Positions 27,890-37,405 of a stretch of DNA of 64,000 nucleotides are shown piece by piece (the first letter of the stretch is position 1; each line of letters opens with the position of its first letter). The position numbers were made by a program, and so were the translations under genes. The stretch is taken from positions 1-64,000 of the forward strand of contig JAOAFE010000007.1 of the NCBI GenBank assembly GCA_026416455.1, given 5' to 3'. Source of the DNA: Syntrophales bacterium (lineage in GTDB: Bacteria; Desulfobacterota; Syntrophia; Syntrophales; UBA8958). The notes below the pieces were generated by a model, which ran no database searches, was not told where the DNA came from, and saw only the letters and a program-made list of their open reading frames with translations.

Positions 27890-27961
27890 TTGATTGCGAA
27901 GGAAAAATCCGGTACAAAGAGACCGGATTTTTCCTTTTTGGCAGGAGAGGTGCTGTGTTAG
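27890..27961 (+). CDS. Possible 23-codon leader ORF overlapping the secA start
   Basis: GGGGAGG (27875-27881) stands 8 bases before a TTG at 27890 that opens 23 codons ([10 protein letters not shown]...AGEVLC) ending in TAG at 27961, seven bases inside secA. The ORF runs straight through the strong hairpin at 27901-27939. Nothing but context supports it: the Shine-Dalgarno has no other start to serve, and the overlap with secA would couple the two. It could be a leader peptide controlling secA, or chance. Confidence 0.3.
   Translation: MIAKEKSGTKRPDFSFLAGEVLC
27901..27939 (+). terminator. Strong intrinsic terminator or attenuator between pycB and secA
   Basis: GGAAAAATCCGGT (27901-27913) pairs over all 13 bases with ACCGGATTTTTCC (27922-27934), loop of 8, then TTTTT (27935-27939). 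It ends 15 bases before the secA GTG, so no room is left for a separate secA promoter downstream. A weak promoter (TTGATT 27890, 17 bases, TACAAA 27913-27918) overlaps its 5' arm and loop. Confidence 0.85.
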
Positions 27962-30474
27962 GTGAATGGTTAAAAAAAGTTTTTGGAACGAAGAATGAGC
28001 GCACTTTGAGAGAGCTCTCCCTGATAGTTGATGAGATAAATGCCCTCGAGGCACGCATCAGTAAAATGACCGATGCGGACTTGAGGCTGCAAACTGATAT
28101 TTTCAAAGACCGATTAAATCGAGGCGAAACTCTCGATGATATTTTGCCCGAGGCCTTTGCCGTCGTCAGGGAGGTGGCAAAAAGGCAGGTAGGCATGAGG
28201 CCCTTCGATGTTCAGATCATCGGGGGTATCGTGCTTCATCAGGGCAAAATAGCGGAAATGAAAACGGGAGAAGGAAAGACTTTAGCCGCCACCATGCCCC
28301 TCTATCTTAACGCCCTTTTAGGGAGGGGTTGCCATCTCGTTACGGTAAACGATTATCTGGCCAGAAGAGACGCCGAATGGATGGGTCCTATCTATCGGGC
28401 CTTGGGGCTTTCGGTTGGAGTCATAGTGCATGGGATGGAGGATGATGAACGCAGAAAAGCTTACTATTCGGACATCACCTATGGAACGAATAACGAGTTC
28501 GGGTTCGATTATCTTCGAGATAACATGAAGTATGCGCTGGAAGACTACGTGCAACGGGATTTCTATTACGCCATTGTAGACGAAGTGGATAGTATCCTGA
28601 TAGACGAAGCTCGCACGCCCCTGATCATCTCCGGCCCCTCGGAAGAATCGACGGATAAATACTACCGAGTTAACCAAATTATTCCCCGCCTACGCCCCAA
28701 TTTGGATTACACAGTTGATGAAAAAACGCGCACCGTTGTGCTTACGGAAGAAGGGGTAAGTCGGGTAGAAAAACTCCTCAAGGTTCAGAATTTATTCGAA
28801 CCACGCCATATGGAGCTCCTCCACCATGTCAACCAAGCACTTAAAGCGCATACGTTGTTTAAAAGAGATGTGGATTACGTCGTAAAAGATGGACAGGTCA
28901 TAATCGTGGATGAATTTACGGGCCGTCTCATGCCCGGTCGGAGATACAGCGACGGTCTGCATCAGGCCTTGGAGGCTAAGGAAAAGGTCAAGATTGAAAG
29001 GGAGAATCAAACTCTTGCTTCGATAACTTTTCAAAATTACTTTCGTATGTATGAGAAGTTAGCCGGCATGACCGGTACTGCCGATACAGAGGCAGAGGAA
29101 TTTAAGAAGATTTACAATTTAGATGTCGTAGTAATACCCACCAACAAGCCCATGATTCGTATCGATTATCAAGATGTCATTTACAAGACGGAGAAAGAAA
29201 AGTTTGCTGCCGTTGTGAGGGAGATCAAAGAACTGCACGCCCGTAAGAGGCCTGTCCTCGTAGGCACCATTTCTATAGAGAAATCGGAGAAGTTGAGTGC
29301 CCTTCTGGATAGAGAAGGCATACGCCATCATGTTCTCAATGCCAAATATCATGAGAAGGAAGCGGAGATAATAGCGCAAGCAGGTCAGCCGGGCATGGTA
29401 ACGATTTCTACCAATATGGCTGGACGGGGAACGGACATAAAATTAGGTGAAGGAGTAGCTGAACTTGGGGGGCTTCATATTATCGGTACGGAAAGGCATG
29501 AAAGCCGAAGAATTGACAATCAATTAAGGGGACGAGCGGGCAGACAGGGGGATCCGGGCTCTTCGAGATTCTATCTGTCTTTGGAAGATGATTTGCTTCG
29601 CATCTTCGGAGCTGATCGTATCTCCTCTATAATGGACAAGATAGGTATTCAAGAGAACGAACCGATCGAACATCCGATGGTGACGAAGGCCATCGAGAAT
29701 GCACAGAAGAGAGTAGAGGCTCAGAATTTCGAGATTAGAAAACATCTTCTCGAATACGACAATGTCATGAACCAGCAGCGGCAGGTGATATACGAGCAGA
29801 GAAGGAGGGTTTTGAAAGGAGAAGATCTGTGGGCAGATTTGGAGTCAATGGTTGAAGAGGTAGCGGAGATCGTCGTTTCCGATTACGTAGATGAGAAGGC
29901 ACATCCGGAAGAGTGGAACCTCAAAGGCTTAGATGACATGATATATAAGCAGTTTTCATTACGCCTCAATTTGGTAGAGCGTGGTCGGGAAATGACGCCC
30001 GATCAGATAGTGGAGATCGTAATAAGTGAAGCCAAAAAACATCTCCGGGAGAAGGAGCAGCGTTTCGGCGCGGAGCTCATGGCATACCTCATTAAAATGA
30101 TTATGCTCCAGTCCATTGACAATCACTGGAAAGATCATTTGCTGAGCATGGACCATTTAAGGGAGGGGATCGGTCTGAGGGGTTATGGTCAGAAAGATCC
30201 CGTTCGGGAATATCAGAAAGAGGGCTATGAGGCCTTCCTGGATATGACCGAACGTATCAAGATGGATGTGGTCGAAAAGCTATGTATGGTACAGGTGGCC
30301 AATATAGAAGAATTGGAAGAAATGAGAGAGGAGGCAGAAGACGATTTTATTTACAGTCATGGTGGTGAAGCAATGGTCAGTTCTCCTGTCCAACATAAGG
30401 GAAGGAAGGTGGGAAGAAACGAACCCTGTCCTTGCGGTAGTGGCAAGAAATATAAAAAATGCTGTGGCCGATGA
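27955..30474 (+). CDS. secA: Preprotein translocase ATPase SecA
   Basis: An 839-residue motor that drives proteins through SecYEG. NBD1 has the Walker A MKTGEGKT and [14 protein letters not shown]; the preprotein cross-linking region, NBD2 ([29 protein letters not shown]) and helical wing follow. The C-terminus keeps the SecB-binding zinc motif [13 protein letters not shown]. Full length and all motifs are intact. The start is GTG 27955 with AGGAGAGG upstream. The hairpin just before it suggests that expression depends on read-through or on the overlapping promoter. Confidence 0.96.
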   Translation: MLGEWLKKVFGTKNERTLRELSLIVDEINALEARISKMTDADLRLQTDIFKDRLNRGETLDDILPEAFAVVREVAKRQVGMRPFDVQIIGGIVLHQGKIAEMKTGEGKTLAATMPLYLNALLGRGCHLVTVNDYLARRDAEWMGPIYRALGLSVGVIVHGMEDDERRKAYYSDITYGTNNEFGFDYLRDNMKYALEDYVQRDFYYAIVDEVDSILIDEARTPLIISGPSEESTDKYYRVNQIIPRLRPNLDYTVDEKTRTVVLTEEGVSRVEKLLKVQNLFEPRHMELLHHVNQALKAHTLFKRDVDYVVKDGQVIIVDEFTGRLMPGRRYSDGLHQALEAKEKVKIERENQTLASITFQNYFRMYEKLAGMTGTADTEAEEFKKIYNLDVVVIPTNKPMIRIDYQDVIYKTEKEKFAAVVREIKELHARKRPVLVGTISIEKSEKLSALLDREGIRHHVLNAKYHEKEAEIIAQAGQPGMVTISTNMAGRGTDIKLGEGVAELGGLHIIGTERHESRRIDNQLRGRAGRQGDPGSSRFYLSLEDDLLRIFGADRISSIMDKIGIQENEPIEHPMVTKAIENAQKRVEAQNFEIRKHLLEYDNVMNQQRQVIYEQRRRVLKGEDLWADLESMVEEVAEIVVSDYVDEKAHPEEWNLKGLDDMIYKQFSLRLNLVERGREMTPDQIVEIVISEAKKHLREKEQRFGAELMAYLIKMIMLQSIDNHWKDHLLSMDHLREGIGLRGYGQKDPVREYQKEGYEAFLDMTERIKMDVVEKLCMVQVANIEELEEMREEAEDDFIYSHGGEAMVSSPVQHKGRKVGRNEPCPCGSGKKYKKCCGR

Positions 30475-30498
30475 GAGAAGAAAAGGAGAAGAAGAGAA

Positions 30499-31692
30499 GT
30501 GAGTGAGGCCAACTATTCGGTTCCCGGTTTTATGGCGGGTGGCATAAGTGTAGGCATCAAAGGAAACGGAAAGCCAGACCTGGGGTTACTTTACTCAATT
30601 AAACCAGCGGTTGCCTGCGGGATGTTCACAAAAAATTCTTTCTCGGCGGCACCCGTTTTAGTCTCCCGGCAGAGATTAAAAGACGGGCAAGCTCAGGCCA
30701 TCATCGTCAACAGTGGAAACGCCAACGCCTGTAATGGTGAACAGGGAGTGGCCAATGCAATAGCGATGGCACGGGCATGTGCAAAGGAATTAAAAATTGA
30801 AGAAAACCTAGTTTTAGTCGCATCAACGGGTGTCATCGGTCAGCCCCTACCGGTGGATAAAATTTTAAAGGGCGTAAAAAGACTCGTATCTGAGCTTACC
30901 CCAGAAGGAATGGGGAGCTTTGAAAGGGCGATTATGACCACCGATCGGTGGCCCAAGATATCATGTCGTAAGATAGCCCTCGGGGGAAAGGAAGTTACTT
31001 TTTGCGGTATGGCTAAAGGGGCGGGAATGATTCAACCTCAGATGGCCACCATGCTTGCGTTTGTGGTCACCGATCTCAATATCGGTTATCCCGAGCTAAA
31101 AAAAGTGTTTCGATACGCCGTGGATAGGACCTTCAATGCCATATCCGTGGATGGATGTATGAGTACAAACGATTCGGTCATCGTTATGGCCAATGGCTTA
31201 GCGGGGAATAAATTGCCGAAAGAAAAGTCCGCCGATTTTCTTCGAATAAGAGAAACCCTCGTATGCTTGATGGAAGACCTGGCGAAGGACATCGTTCGCG
31301 ATGGCGAGGGGGCTACGAAGGTGCTGGAAGTAAAAGTAGAAGGAGCCGCCTCCCTAAGTGAGGCGAAGCGCATAGCCTATGCCATAGGCAACGCTAATCT
31401 GGTTAAGACGGCCTTTTTCGGTCAAGATCCCAATTGGGGCCGGATCATTTCCGCCATAGGTTCCCTGGGTTTACCCCTGGATGCAAAAAGAGTGCGGTTG
31501 TATTTAGATGATCTTCTCATCTTTTCTCAGGGAGTGGGACACACAACGGAGGAAAAGCACCTTCATGAAATAATGAGCGCCCCGAAAATTACAATTACCG
31601 TAAAGCTCGAAAGGGGAAAGGGGGTATGGCGAATTTTTGCCTCCGATCTCTCGTTTGATTATGTAAAGATAAATTCTCATTATCGAACGTGA
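30499..31692 (+). CDS. argJ: Glutamate N-acetyltransferase / amino-acid acetyltransferase ArgJ
   Basis: A 397-residue autoproteolytic enzyme that recycles the acetyl group in arginine synthesis by transfer from acetylornithine to glutamate. The cleavage and nucleophile Thr lies in QPQMATMLAFVVTDL. Other conserved parts: IVNSGNANACNG, GMAKGAGMI, DGCMSTNDSVIVMANG and DPNWGRIISAIG. It cannot be told from sequence whether it also makes acetylglutamate from acetyl-CoA. The GTG start at 30499 follows AAAAGGAGAAG. It lies 24 bases after secA. Confidence 0.95.
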   Translation: MSEANYSVPGFMAGGISVGIKGNGKPDLGLLYSIKPAVACGMFTKNSFSAAPVLVSRQRLKDGQAQAIIVNSGNANACNGEQGVANAIAMARACAKELKIEENLVLVASTGVIGQPLPVDKILKGVKRLVSELTPEGMGSFERAIMTTDRWPKISCRKIALGGKEVTFCGMAKGAGMIQPQMATMLAFVVTDLNIGYPELKKVFRYAVDRTFNAISVDGCMSTNDSVIVMANGLAGNKLPKEKSADFLRIRETLVCLMEDLAKDIVRDGEGATKVLEVKVEGAASLSEAKRIAYAIGNANLVKTAFFGQDPNWGRIISAIGSLGLPLDAKRVRLYLDDLLIFSQGVGHTTEEKHLHEIMSAPKITITVKLERGKGVWRIFASDLSFDYVKINSHYRT

Positions 31693-31700
31693 GATTTATC
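31668..31700 (+). other. Hairpin at the argJ stop
   Basis: GATAAATTCTCA (31668-31679) pairs with TGAGATTTATC (31690-31700) through an 11-bp stem with one bulged T, spanning the argJ stop codon. It lacks a T run, so termination is uncertain. Confidence 0.4.
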
Positions 31701-31729
31701 TTGCCCATCAGCCTATACTGTGATAATAA
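31701..31729 (+). promoter_or_regulatory. Promoter for the rpsB operon
   Basis: TTGCCC (31701-31706), a 17-base spacer and TAATAA (31724-31729), leaving a leader of about 105 bases before rpsB. Confidence 0.45.
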
Positions 31730-31754
31730 TCAAAAAATTTCGCACATCCCTGGA

Positions 31755-31792
31755 TTGGCGGGTGTTGCCCACTCAGTCGGGTTTTACGCCAA
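31755..31792 (+). promoter_or_regulatory. Structured rpsB leader
   Basis: TTGGCG (31755-31760) pairs perfectly with CGCCAA (31787-31792); inside, GTG (31762-31764) can pair with CAC (31770-31772). Leaders of rpsB-tsf operons are often bound by S2 for feedback. Whether this one is so bound is inference. Confidence 0.35.
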
Positions 31793-31840
31793 GTAGAAGG
31801 GGATGGAGGAAAAAACACATCGACGGAGGAAAAGATTTTT

Positions 31841-32659
31841 ATGGCAGCTATATCTATGAAGCTTCTTCTCGAAGCGGGTGTCCACTTCGGTCATCAGACG
31901 AATAAGTGGAATCCCAAGATGAAGCCCTATATCTTTGGGGCGAGAAATGGCATTTATATCATCGATCTCCAGCAAACTGTTGTCCTTTTTCAAAAGGCCT
32001 ATGACTTTGTCGTTTCCGTCGCCGCCAATGGGGGGCAGATTCTCTTTGTGGGGACCAAGAAGCAGGCGCAAGAGGCCATATTTGAGGAGGCGACACGCTG
32101 CGGCATGCCTTACGTTAATCAAAGATGGCTAGGAGGAATGCTCACCAACTACACGACAATAAAGAAGAGTATAGATCGGCTCAATAATCTAGAGGCAATG
32201 TTTGCCGATGATAGTGTGAGGGTGTATACGAAGAGAGAAATTCAAAAGCTGCAAAAAGAAAAAGACCGTCTTCAGAAGCTGTTAGGGGGGATAAGGTCTT
32301 TGCAAGGCCTCCCCGATGCGGTTTTTATCGTTGACCCTAAACGTGAAGAAATTGCCGTCAGAGAAGCACGAAAACTAAAGATACCCATCGTGGCCATGGT
32401 TGATACAAACTGTGATCCCGACGAGATCGATTGGGTAATTCCAGGTAACGATGACGCTATCAGGGCAATTAAGTTGTTTGCCGCCCGCATTGCGGATGCC
32501 GTGCTGGAAGGGCGAAAGCTCTATGAAGAAAAGCTTCAGGCTTTTACCGATAAATCAGAGCCAGGTGAAGACACGAAAACGGTGGCTCAAGCCCACTATG
32601 AAGATGACGTTCCGGATAGCGTCGAATTTGAGTATGACGAAACTGAATACGAGAAGTGA
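31841..32659 (+). CDS. rpsB: 30S ribosomal protein S2
   Basis: A 272-residue S2, needed for assembly of the small subunit. [30 protein letters not shown] and [31 protein letters not shown] are the family signatures. The C-terminal 40 residues form an acidic tail ([12 protein letters not shown]...EYDETEYEK) longer than in E. coli. GGAGG (31827-31831) sets the ATG at 31841. It opens the classical rpsB-tsf-pyrH-frr operon. Confidence 0.97.
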   Translation: MAAISMKLLLEAGVHFGHQTNKWNPKMKPYIFGARNGIYIIDLQQTVVLFQKAYDFVVSVAANGGQILFVGTKKQAQEAIFEEATRCGMPYVNQRWLGGMLTNYTTIKKSIDRLNNLEAMFADDSVRVYTKREIQKLQKEKDRLQKLLGGIRSLQGLPDAVFIVDPKREEIAVREARKLKIPIVAMVDTNCDPDEIDWVIPGNDDAIRAIKLFAARIADAVLEGRKLYEEKLQAFTDKSEPGEDTKTVAQAHYEDDVPDSVEFEYDETEYEK

Positions 32660-32683
32660 AAATGTTAAGGAGGTAGCGTAAAA

Positions 32684-33289
32684 GTGAACATCACCTCAGC
32701 GATGGTCAAAGAACTGCGGGATAAAACGGGAATGGGCATGATGGATTGCAAGGAAGCTCTTATTGCTTCTAATGGTGACTTTGAAAAAGCCGTAGAGTAC
32801 TTGCGTAAAAAAGGGATGTCTGCCGCCACCAAAAGATCATCCAAAGCGGCCAAAGATGGAACGATTGCTTCCTACGTTCACATGGGAGGGAAAATAGGGG
32901 TGTTGGTGGAATTGAATTGTGAAACCGATTTTGTGGCCAAGACAGATGATTTTCAGAATCTGGCAAAGGACATAGCTATGCAGATAGCGGCTACCAATCC
33001 TACTTACCTTTCACCGGCGGAGGTCCCGGTGGATGTGCTGGAAAGAGAAAAGGAGATATACCGCAGCCAACTTCAGGCGGAAAAAAAACCGGAGAAAGTA
33101 TGGGATAAAATCATAGAGGGAAAGTTGGCTAAATACTATGAAGAGGTATGTCTCACCAAGCAGAAATTTATCAAAAATCCGGAGATCACAGTGGAGGACT
33201 TGATCAACAACATTATTGCCAAGACAGGGGAGAATATAGTCCTCAGACGATTTGTCCGTTTTCAATTGGGCGAAGAATTGAAGGATTGA
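32684..33289 (+). CDS. tsf: Elongation factor Ts
   Basis: A 201-residue nucleotide-exchange factor for EF-Tu. The signature [18 protein letters not shown] starts at about residue 8 and [19 protein letters not shown] lies in the core. At 201 residues it is the short form, with a single core subdomain instead of the longer two-lobed E. coli protein. AAGGAGGTAGC precedes the GTG at 32684. Confidence 0.96.
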   Translation: MNITSAMVKELRDKTGMGMMDCKEALIASNGDFEKAVEYLRKKGMSAATKRSSKAAKDGTIASYVHMGGKIGVLVELNCETDFVAKTDDFQNLAKDIAMQIAATNPTYLSPAEVPVDVLEREKEIYRSQLQAEKKPEKVWDKIIEGKLAKYYEEVCLTKQKFIKNPEITVEDLINNIIAKTGENIVLRRFVRFQLGEELKD

Positions 33290-33293
33290 TCGG

Positions 33294-34013
33294 GTGGAAA
33301 AATTAAGATATCACCGAGTGCTCTTAAAGCTGAGCGGAGAAGCCCTCCAAGGAGATAGGGGAGCGGGAATAGACTTTCGCATCGTGAATGAAATAGCGGA
33401 AGAAATCGAGAAGGTGGCAAGAAGGGGAGTTCAATTGGCGGTAGTGATTGGAGCTGGTAATTTCTGGCGTGGCCATGAGGCTGAAAAAAGTGGAATGGAG
33501 CGGGCGATGGCCGATTATGCGGGGATGTTGGCTACGCTTATCAACTGTGTATCCCTGCAGAGTGTCTTAGAAAAAAGAGGGTTGGAAGTGAGGGTTCAGT
33601 CCGCTATTGAAGTGAAGGAATTGGCAGAGCCCTACATCTACAGAAAGGCTATTTCGCATCTAGAAAAAGGGAGGGTGGTTATTTTTGCAGCGGGTACAGG
33701 GAATCCATTCTTCACTACGGACACGGCCGCGGCTTTGAGGGCGGCTGAGATAAAGGCCGATGCGTTACTTAAGGCGACGAAGGTAGATGGAGTGTACGAT
33801 CGAGACCCCGTCTACTGGCCGGAGGCGAAACGCTTCGACCACATTTCCTATACGGATGTGTTGGTTAAGAATCTTAAGGTGATGGACGCAACGGCCGTCG
33901 CTGTCTGTCGAGAAAACGGTATTCCCGTGATCGTCTTTAACATCTTTGATCGGGATGCCGTCGATAGGATAGTGAAGGGAGAAAGAATAGGAACGATAGT
34001 GGAGGGAGACTAA
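33294..34013 (+). CDS. pyrH: UMP kinase
   Basis: A 239-residue amino-acid-kinase-fold enzyme that makes UDP from [22 protein letters not shown] (N-terminal nucleotide loop), [13 protein letters not shown], and [20 protein letters not shown] are the family motifs. The GTG start lies 4 bases after tsf, and its TAA overlaps the frr ATG by one base (TAATG). Confidence 0.96.
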   Translation: MEKLRYHRVLLKLSGEALQGDRGAGIDFRIVNEIAEEIEKVARRGVQLAVVIGAGNFWRGHEAEKSGMERAMADYAGMLATLINCVSLQSVLEKRGLEVRVQSAIEVKELAEPYIYRKAISHLEKGRVVIFAAGTGNPFFTTDTAAALRAAEIKADALLKATKVDGVYDRDPVYWPEAKRFDHISYTDVLVKNLKVMDATAVAVCRENGIPVIVFNIFDRDAVDRIVKGERIGTIVEGD

Positions 34014-34570
34014 TGAAAGAGGAAGTCTTCGCGGAATTGAAAGAAAACATGGATAAGTCAGTGCAATTTTTGGAGAAGTCTTTCAGCAAAGTGAGGACGG
34101 GACGGGCGTCCCTCGCTCTGTTGGACGGTATAAAAGTTGATTATTACGGTGTTCCCACCCCTCTCAACCAGGTGGCCGGGTTGTCTGTTCCAGAAAGTAG
34201 ACTCATCGTTATCTCCCCCTGGGATACGAGTATTATTGGTGCGATCGAGAAGGCGATTCAAAAATCAGAACTGGGGCTGATGCCGTCCAATGATGGTAAG
34301 ATTATACGCATCACTATCCCTCCTCTGACGGAAGAGAGAAGGAAGGAGTTGGTGCGCCTGGTGAAAAAGATGGCAGAAGAGTGCAAGGTGAAATTGCGTA
34401 ATGCAAGACGCGAAGCCAATGAGCAACTTAAGGCGTTGAAAAAGGATAATAAGATCTCCGAAGACGAGCTTTTTACTTACCAGGAGGAAGTTCAAAAGGA
34501 AATGGACAAATATATCGAGCGGGTAGATAAACTCCTGGCGATGAAGGAAAAGGAGATAATGGAAATATAA
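34013..34570 (+). CDS. frr: Ribosome recycling factor
   Basis: A 185-residue, full-length factor that splits post-termination ribosomes with EF-G. LEKSFSKVRTGRASLALLDGIKVDYYG and IRITIPPLTEERRKELVRLVKKMAEE are the signatures. It starts by one-base overlap with pyrH. A strong terminator 27 bases after its stop closes the operon. Confidence 0.97.
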   Translation: MKEEVFAELKENMDKSVQFLEKSFSKVRTGRASLALLDGIKVDYYGVPTPLNQVAGLSVPESRLIVISPWDTSIIGAIEKAIQKSELGLMPSNDGKIIRITIPPLTEERRKELVRLVKKMAEECKVKLRNARREANEQLKALKKDNKISEDELFTYQEEVQKEMDKYIERVDKLLAMKEKEIMEI

Positions 34571-34596
34571 ACCTTCTTCCTTGGGTGTGAATGAGG

Positions 34597-34622
34597 GCGG
34601 AACCAATGTGTTCCGCTTTTTT
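34597..34622 (+). terminator. Intrinsic terminator after frr
   Basis: GCGGAAC (34597-34603), loop CAATGT, GTTCCGC (34610-34616), followed by six T (34617-34622). It separates the ribosomal operon from uppS, which therefore needs its own promoter between 34623 and 34670; I see no convincing one. Confidence 0.9.
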
Positions 34623-34670
34623 GTTGGGGAGCCTCGGCTTGCGCATAGATGGGGTATATGGTAAGCAACG

Positions 34671-35426
34671 ATGAATGATATGAGAAATTTGGAAGACAAG
34701 AATCTACCCCGGCACATTGCCATCATTATGGACGGCAATGGAAGGTGGGCTAAAAAGCACGCCTTGGGACGTGTAGCTGGCCACAGACGTGGCGCAGAGG
34801 CGGTGCGCAGGATCGTGCGTGCTTGTCGTAGTATTGGCATTCCGTATCTTACTCTTTTCGCCTTCTCTTCGGAAAACTGGCAGCGGCCGGCGAGGGAAGT
34901 GGGTGCTTTGATGAGACTCCTGTCAGAGTATATTCAATCCGAGATAGAAGAAATTAGATCTAACGGGATCCGCCTTAACGTCATAGGAGAATGGCAGACC
35001 TTACGAGAGCATATAAGGCAACTCTTGGAAGATGCCATGGCGAAGACGGCCAAAAATGAAGACATGATTTGGACCATCGCCCTCAGTTATGGAGGAAGAG
35101 ATGAAATAGTTCGGGCGGTCAAATTGATTGCGGAAGATGTAGCTCAAGGGTTTCTACGCCCGGAAGATATAAATCAATCCGTTTTTCATCGATATCTTTA
35201 TACCTCCGACCTACCGGATCCGGACCTTCTAATCAGGACGAGCGGTGAATACAGGATCAGTAATTTTCTCCTTTGGCAATCCGCTTATACGGAGTTCTAT
35301 TTTACAGATGTACTCTGGCCAGATTTTACCGAGGAGGACCTTAACTCGGCGATTCGTGAATATCAGAGAAGAGAACGTCGTTTTGGGCTGACGGCGGAGC
35401 AGGTAAAAAGATGGGAAAAGCTTTAG
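34671..35426 (+). CDS. uppS: Isoprenyl transferase / undecaprenyl diphosphate synthase
   Basis: A 251-residue cis-prenyltransferase that makes the C55 carrier lipid for peptidoglycan and surface glycans. HIAIIMDGNGRWAKK carries the catalytic Asp; FAFSSENWQRP and SDLPDPDLLIRTSGEYRISNFLLWQ complete the substrate site. The start is ATG 34671 with a weak upstream ribosome site; ATG 34680 is the alternative. Its end overlaps the open frame of cdsA by 16 bases. Confidence 0.95.
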   Translation: MNDMRNLEDKNLPRHIAIIMDGNGRWAKKHALGRVAGHRRGAEAVRRIVRACRSIGIPYLTLFAFSSENWQRPAREVGALMRLLSEYIQSEIEEIRSNGIRLNVIGEWQTLREHIRQLLEDAMAKTAKNEDMIWTIALSYGGRDEIVRAVKLIAEDVAQGFLRPEDINQSVFHRYLYTSDLPDPDLLIRTSGEYRISNFLLWQSAYTEFYFTDVLWPDFTEEDLNSAIREYQRRERRFGLTAEQVKRWEKL

Positions 35427-36229
35427 ATGCCCATATGAAGAGATGGCTTACCGCCATCGTCCTTCTCCCGTTTATTGTCGTCATTATAGGCTTTGCGCCT
35501 CCGGCCGTCTTCGCCCTGCTTATCGCCGTGGTGATAATGGTGGGAACCTGGGAATATTGTACCCTTACTTTGGGAACCACTTTGACGTGGCGCCATCTAT
35601 TGACAGTTGGGGGGTCCCTCCTCTGCCCTATTCTTTTCTTCATCGGAGGGGGACAGTCAGTTTTAGGAGTTTTAGTTTTCGTTCTGTTGATTATGTTCTT
35701 GCTCGAGCTCTTGCCTAGTAGAACGGGGGTTGTAGATCTCGATCCTCTGTTCAAGGCATTTTTCGGTTTTTTGTATGTCTCTTTTACCCTTTCTCATTTT
35801 ATTTGGTTGCGAGCGCTGCCCAAAGGCACATATTGGATTTTCTTCGTCCTGGTCCTGGCTTTTTCTGGGGATACGGCAGCTTATTATGTCGGTCGTGCAA
35901 TGGGCCGTCGACCTCTTCTTCCGGCTATCAGCGCCGGCAAGACGGTTGAAGGCACGCTCGCCCTCATAGCATTCAGCACTCTGTGTTGCTATGGGTATGG
36001 GAGGATCTTTTTCTCTTCCCTTCCGGGGTATCATTTTGCCTTTTTAGGTCTCATCGGCAGCACCTTGGGCCAACTCGGAGATTTATGTGAATCGGCATTG
36101 AAGAGAGTGGCGGGGGTTAAAGATTCGAGTAATCTCCTTCCGGGGCACGGCGGTCTGCTCGACCGATTGGACTGTCTCATCTTTATTGCTCCCTTTGTCT
36201 ATTACTATCGACAGGCGTTTCTTCCATGA
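35411..36229 (+). CDS. cdsA: Phosphatidate cytidylyltransferase
   Basis: A 272-residue integral membrane enzyme with about seven helices that makes CDP-diacylglycerol. The C-terminal signature is present: FSGDTAAYYVGRAMGRRPL, ISAGKTVEGTLA, and GDLCESALKRVAGVKDSSN with LLPGHGGLLDRLD. The start may be ATG 35411, inside the end of uppS, or ATG 35435 (MKRWLTAIV), which would lie just past the uppS stop. ATGA overlap joins it to dxr. Confidence 0.93.
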   Translation: MGKALDAHMKRWLTAIVLLPFIVVIIGFAPPAVFALLIAVVIMVGTWEYCTLTLGTTLTWRHLLTVGGSLLCPILFFIGGGQSVLGVLVFVLLIMFLLELLPSRTGVVDLDPLFKAFFGFLYVSFTLSHFIWLRALPKGTYWIFFVLVLAFSGDTAAYYVGRAMGRRPLLPAISAGKTVEGTLALIAFSTLCCYGYGRIFFSSLPGYHFAFLGLIGSTLGQLGDLCESALKRVAGVKDSSNLLPGHGGLLDRLDCLIFIAPFVYYYRQAFLP

Positions 36230-37398
36230 AGAGAATTAGCATACTTGGTTCTACTGGCTCTATTGGTCGTTTAGTTCTTGAGATCGTGTCCCAGTTCCCT
36301 CAAATGTTCCGAGTAGAGGCCTTGGCGGCGGGAAGAAATATTCGGTTGCTTAAGGAACAGGTGATTAAGTTCTCCCCCCGTATCGTCTCCGTTCTCGATG
36401 AGCAACAGGCGCATCTGTTTAGGGGTGAGTGGTGTGGGACCCCGCCGGTGGAAGTTGTATGGGGGGAAGAAGGCTACCGGATAGTCGCTGCCTGGCCGGA
36501 GGCGGACATGGTCTTTTCGGCCATGGTGGGAGCGGCGGGACTATTACCGACGTGGGAAGCTGTGCAGGCGGGGAAAGATGTGGCCTTAGCCAATAAAGAA
36601 ACTTTGGTGGTGGCGGGGGAATTGATCATAGGTGAAGCAAAGAAAAGAGGGGGGAGGATTCTGCCCGTCGACAGTGAGCACAGTGCCATTTTTCAATGTT
36701 TAAAAGGGGAGGCCATTGAGAACGTAAAAAGGGTTATCCTTACGGCTTCGGGAGGACCTTTCTTGAACGTGCCGTTGGAGAAGTTGAAAGATGTCACGCC
36801 TGCCGAGGCCCTTCATCACCCCAATTGGAGAATGGGGCAGAAAATTACCGTCGATTCGGCAACCATGTTCAATAAGGCGTTAGAAATAATAGAGGCTCGG
36901 TGGCTCTTTTCCCTACCACCGGAGAAAATCGATGTAGTAATCCATCCCCAAAGTATCGTGCATTCCCTAGTCGAATTTGCTGATGGCTCTTTTCTGGCCC
37001 AAATGGGGCAGCCTGATATGAAAATACCAATCTCTTACGCCCTTTTTTATCCCGTAAGGGCGCAGGGAATTTCTGAGGGGTTAGATTTTACCTCTCTCGG
37101 AACCCTTACCTTTCTGCCCCCCGATCGAGAGAAATTTCCCTGCTTGGGGTTGGCCAAAGAGGTTCTTTTCGCGGGAGGAGTTCTACCTGCCGTGATGAAT
37201 GCAGCCAACGAAGTAGCAGTACAGAAATTCCTGGCGGGGCGGATTAGGTTTACGGATATTTATCGGGTGATAAGGGAGGTCATCAATTCCTTTCCCCCTT
37301 GGGACCCCCCAAACTCAGTGGAGGTTCTTCTGGCGGCGGATCAAGAGGCGAGGAGAAGAGCTTTCGAGCAGGTGGGGGAGATAGAAAAAAAGAGGTAG
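36226..37398 (+). CDS. dxr: 1-deoxy-D-xylulose 5-phosphate reductoisomerase
   Basis: A 390-residue NADPH-dependent enzyme, second step of the MEP isoprenoid pathway. ILGSTGSIGR is the NADPH loop; LANKETLVVAG, LPVDSEHSAIFQCL (metal Asp and Glu) and HPNWRMGQKITVDSATMFNKALE give the active site. It starts by ATGA overlap with cdsA. Together with ispG in this window and uppS it feeds the same isoprenoid stream. Confidence 0.97.
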   Translation: MKRISILGSTGSIGRLVLEIVSQFPQMFRVEALAAGRNIRLLKEQVIKFSPRIVSVLDEQQAHLFRGEWCGTPPVEVVWGEEGYRIVAAWPEADMVFSAMVGAAGLLPTWEAVQAGKDVALANKETLVVAGELIIGEAKKRGGRILPVDSEHSAIFQCLKGEAIENVKRVILTASGGPFLNVPLEKLKDVTPAEALHHPNWRMGQKITVDSATMFNKALEIIEARWLFSLPPEKIDVVIHPQSIVHSLVEFADGSFLAQMGQPDMKIPISYALFYPVRAQGISEGLDFTSLGTLTFLPPDREKFPCLGLAKEVLFAGGVLPAVMNAANEVAVQKFLAGRIRFTDIYRVIREVINSFPPWDPPNSVEVLLAADQEARRRAFEQVGEIEKKR

Positions 37399-37405
37399 AT
37401 GAGTA

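Noticed and set aside
27717..28196. A 159-codon minus-strand frame across the pycB-secA junction
   Set aside because: It runs opposite the biotin domain, the hairpin and the secA N-terminus; no domain and no start signal.
34265..34840. A 191-codon minus-strand frame across frr and uppS
   Set aside because: It is antisense to two conserved genes and crosses the frr terminator.
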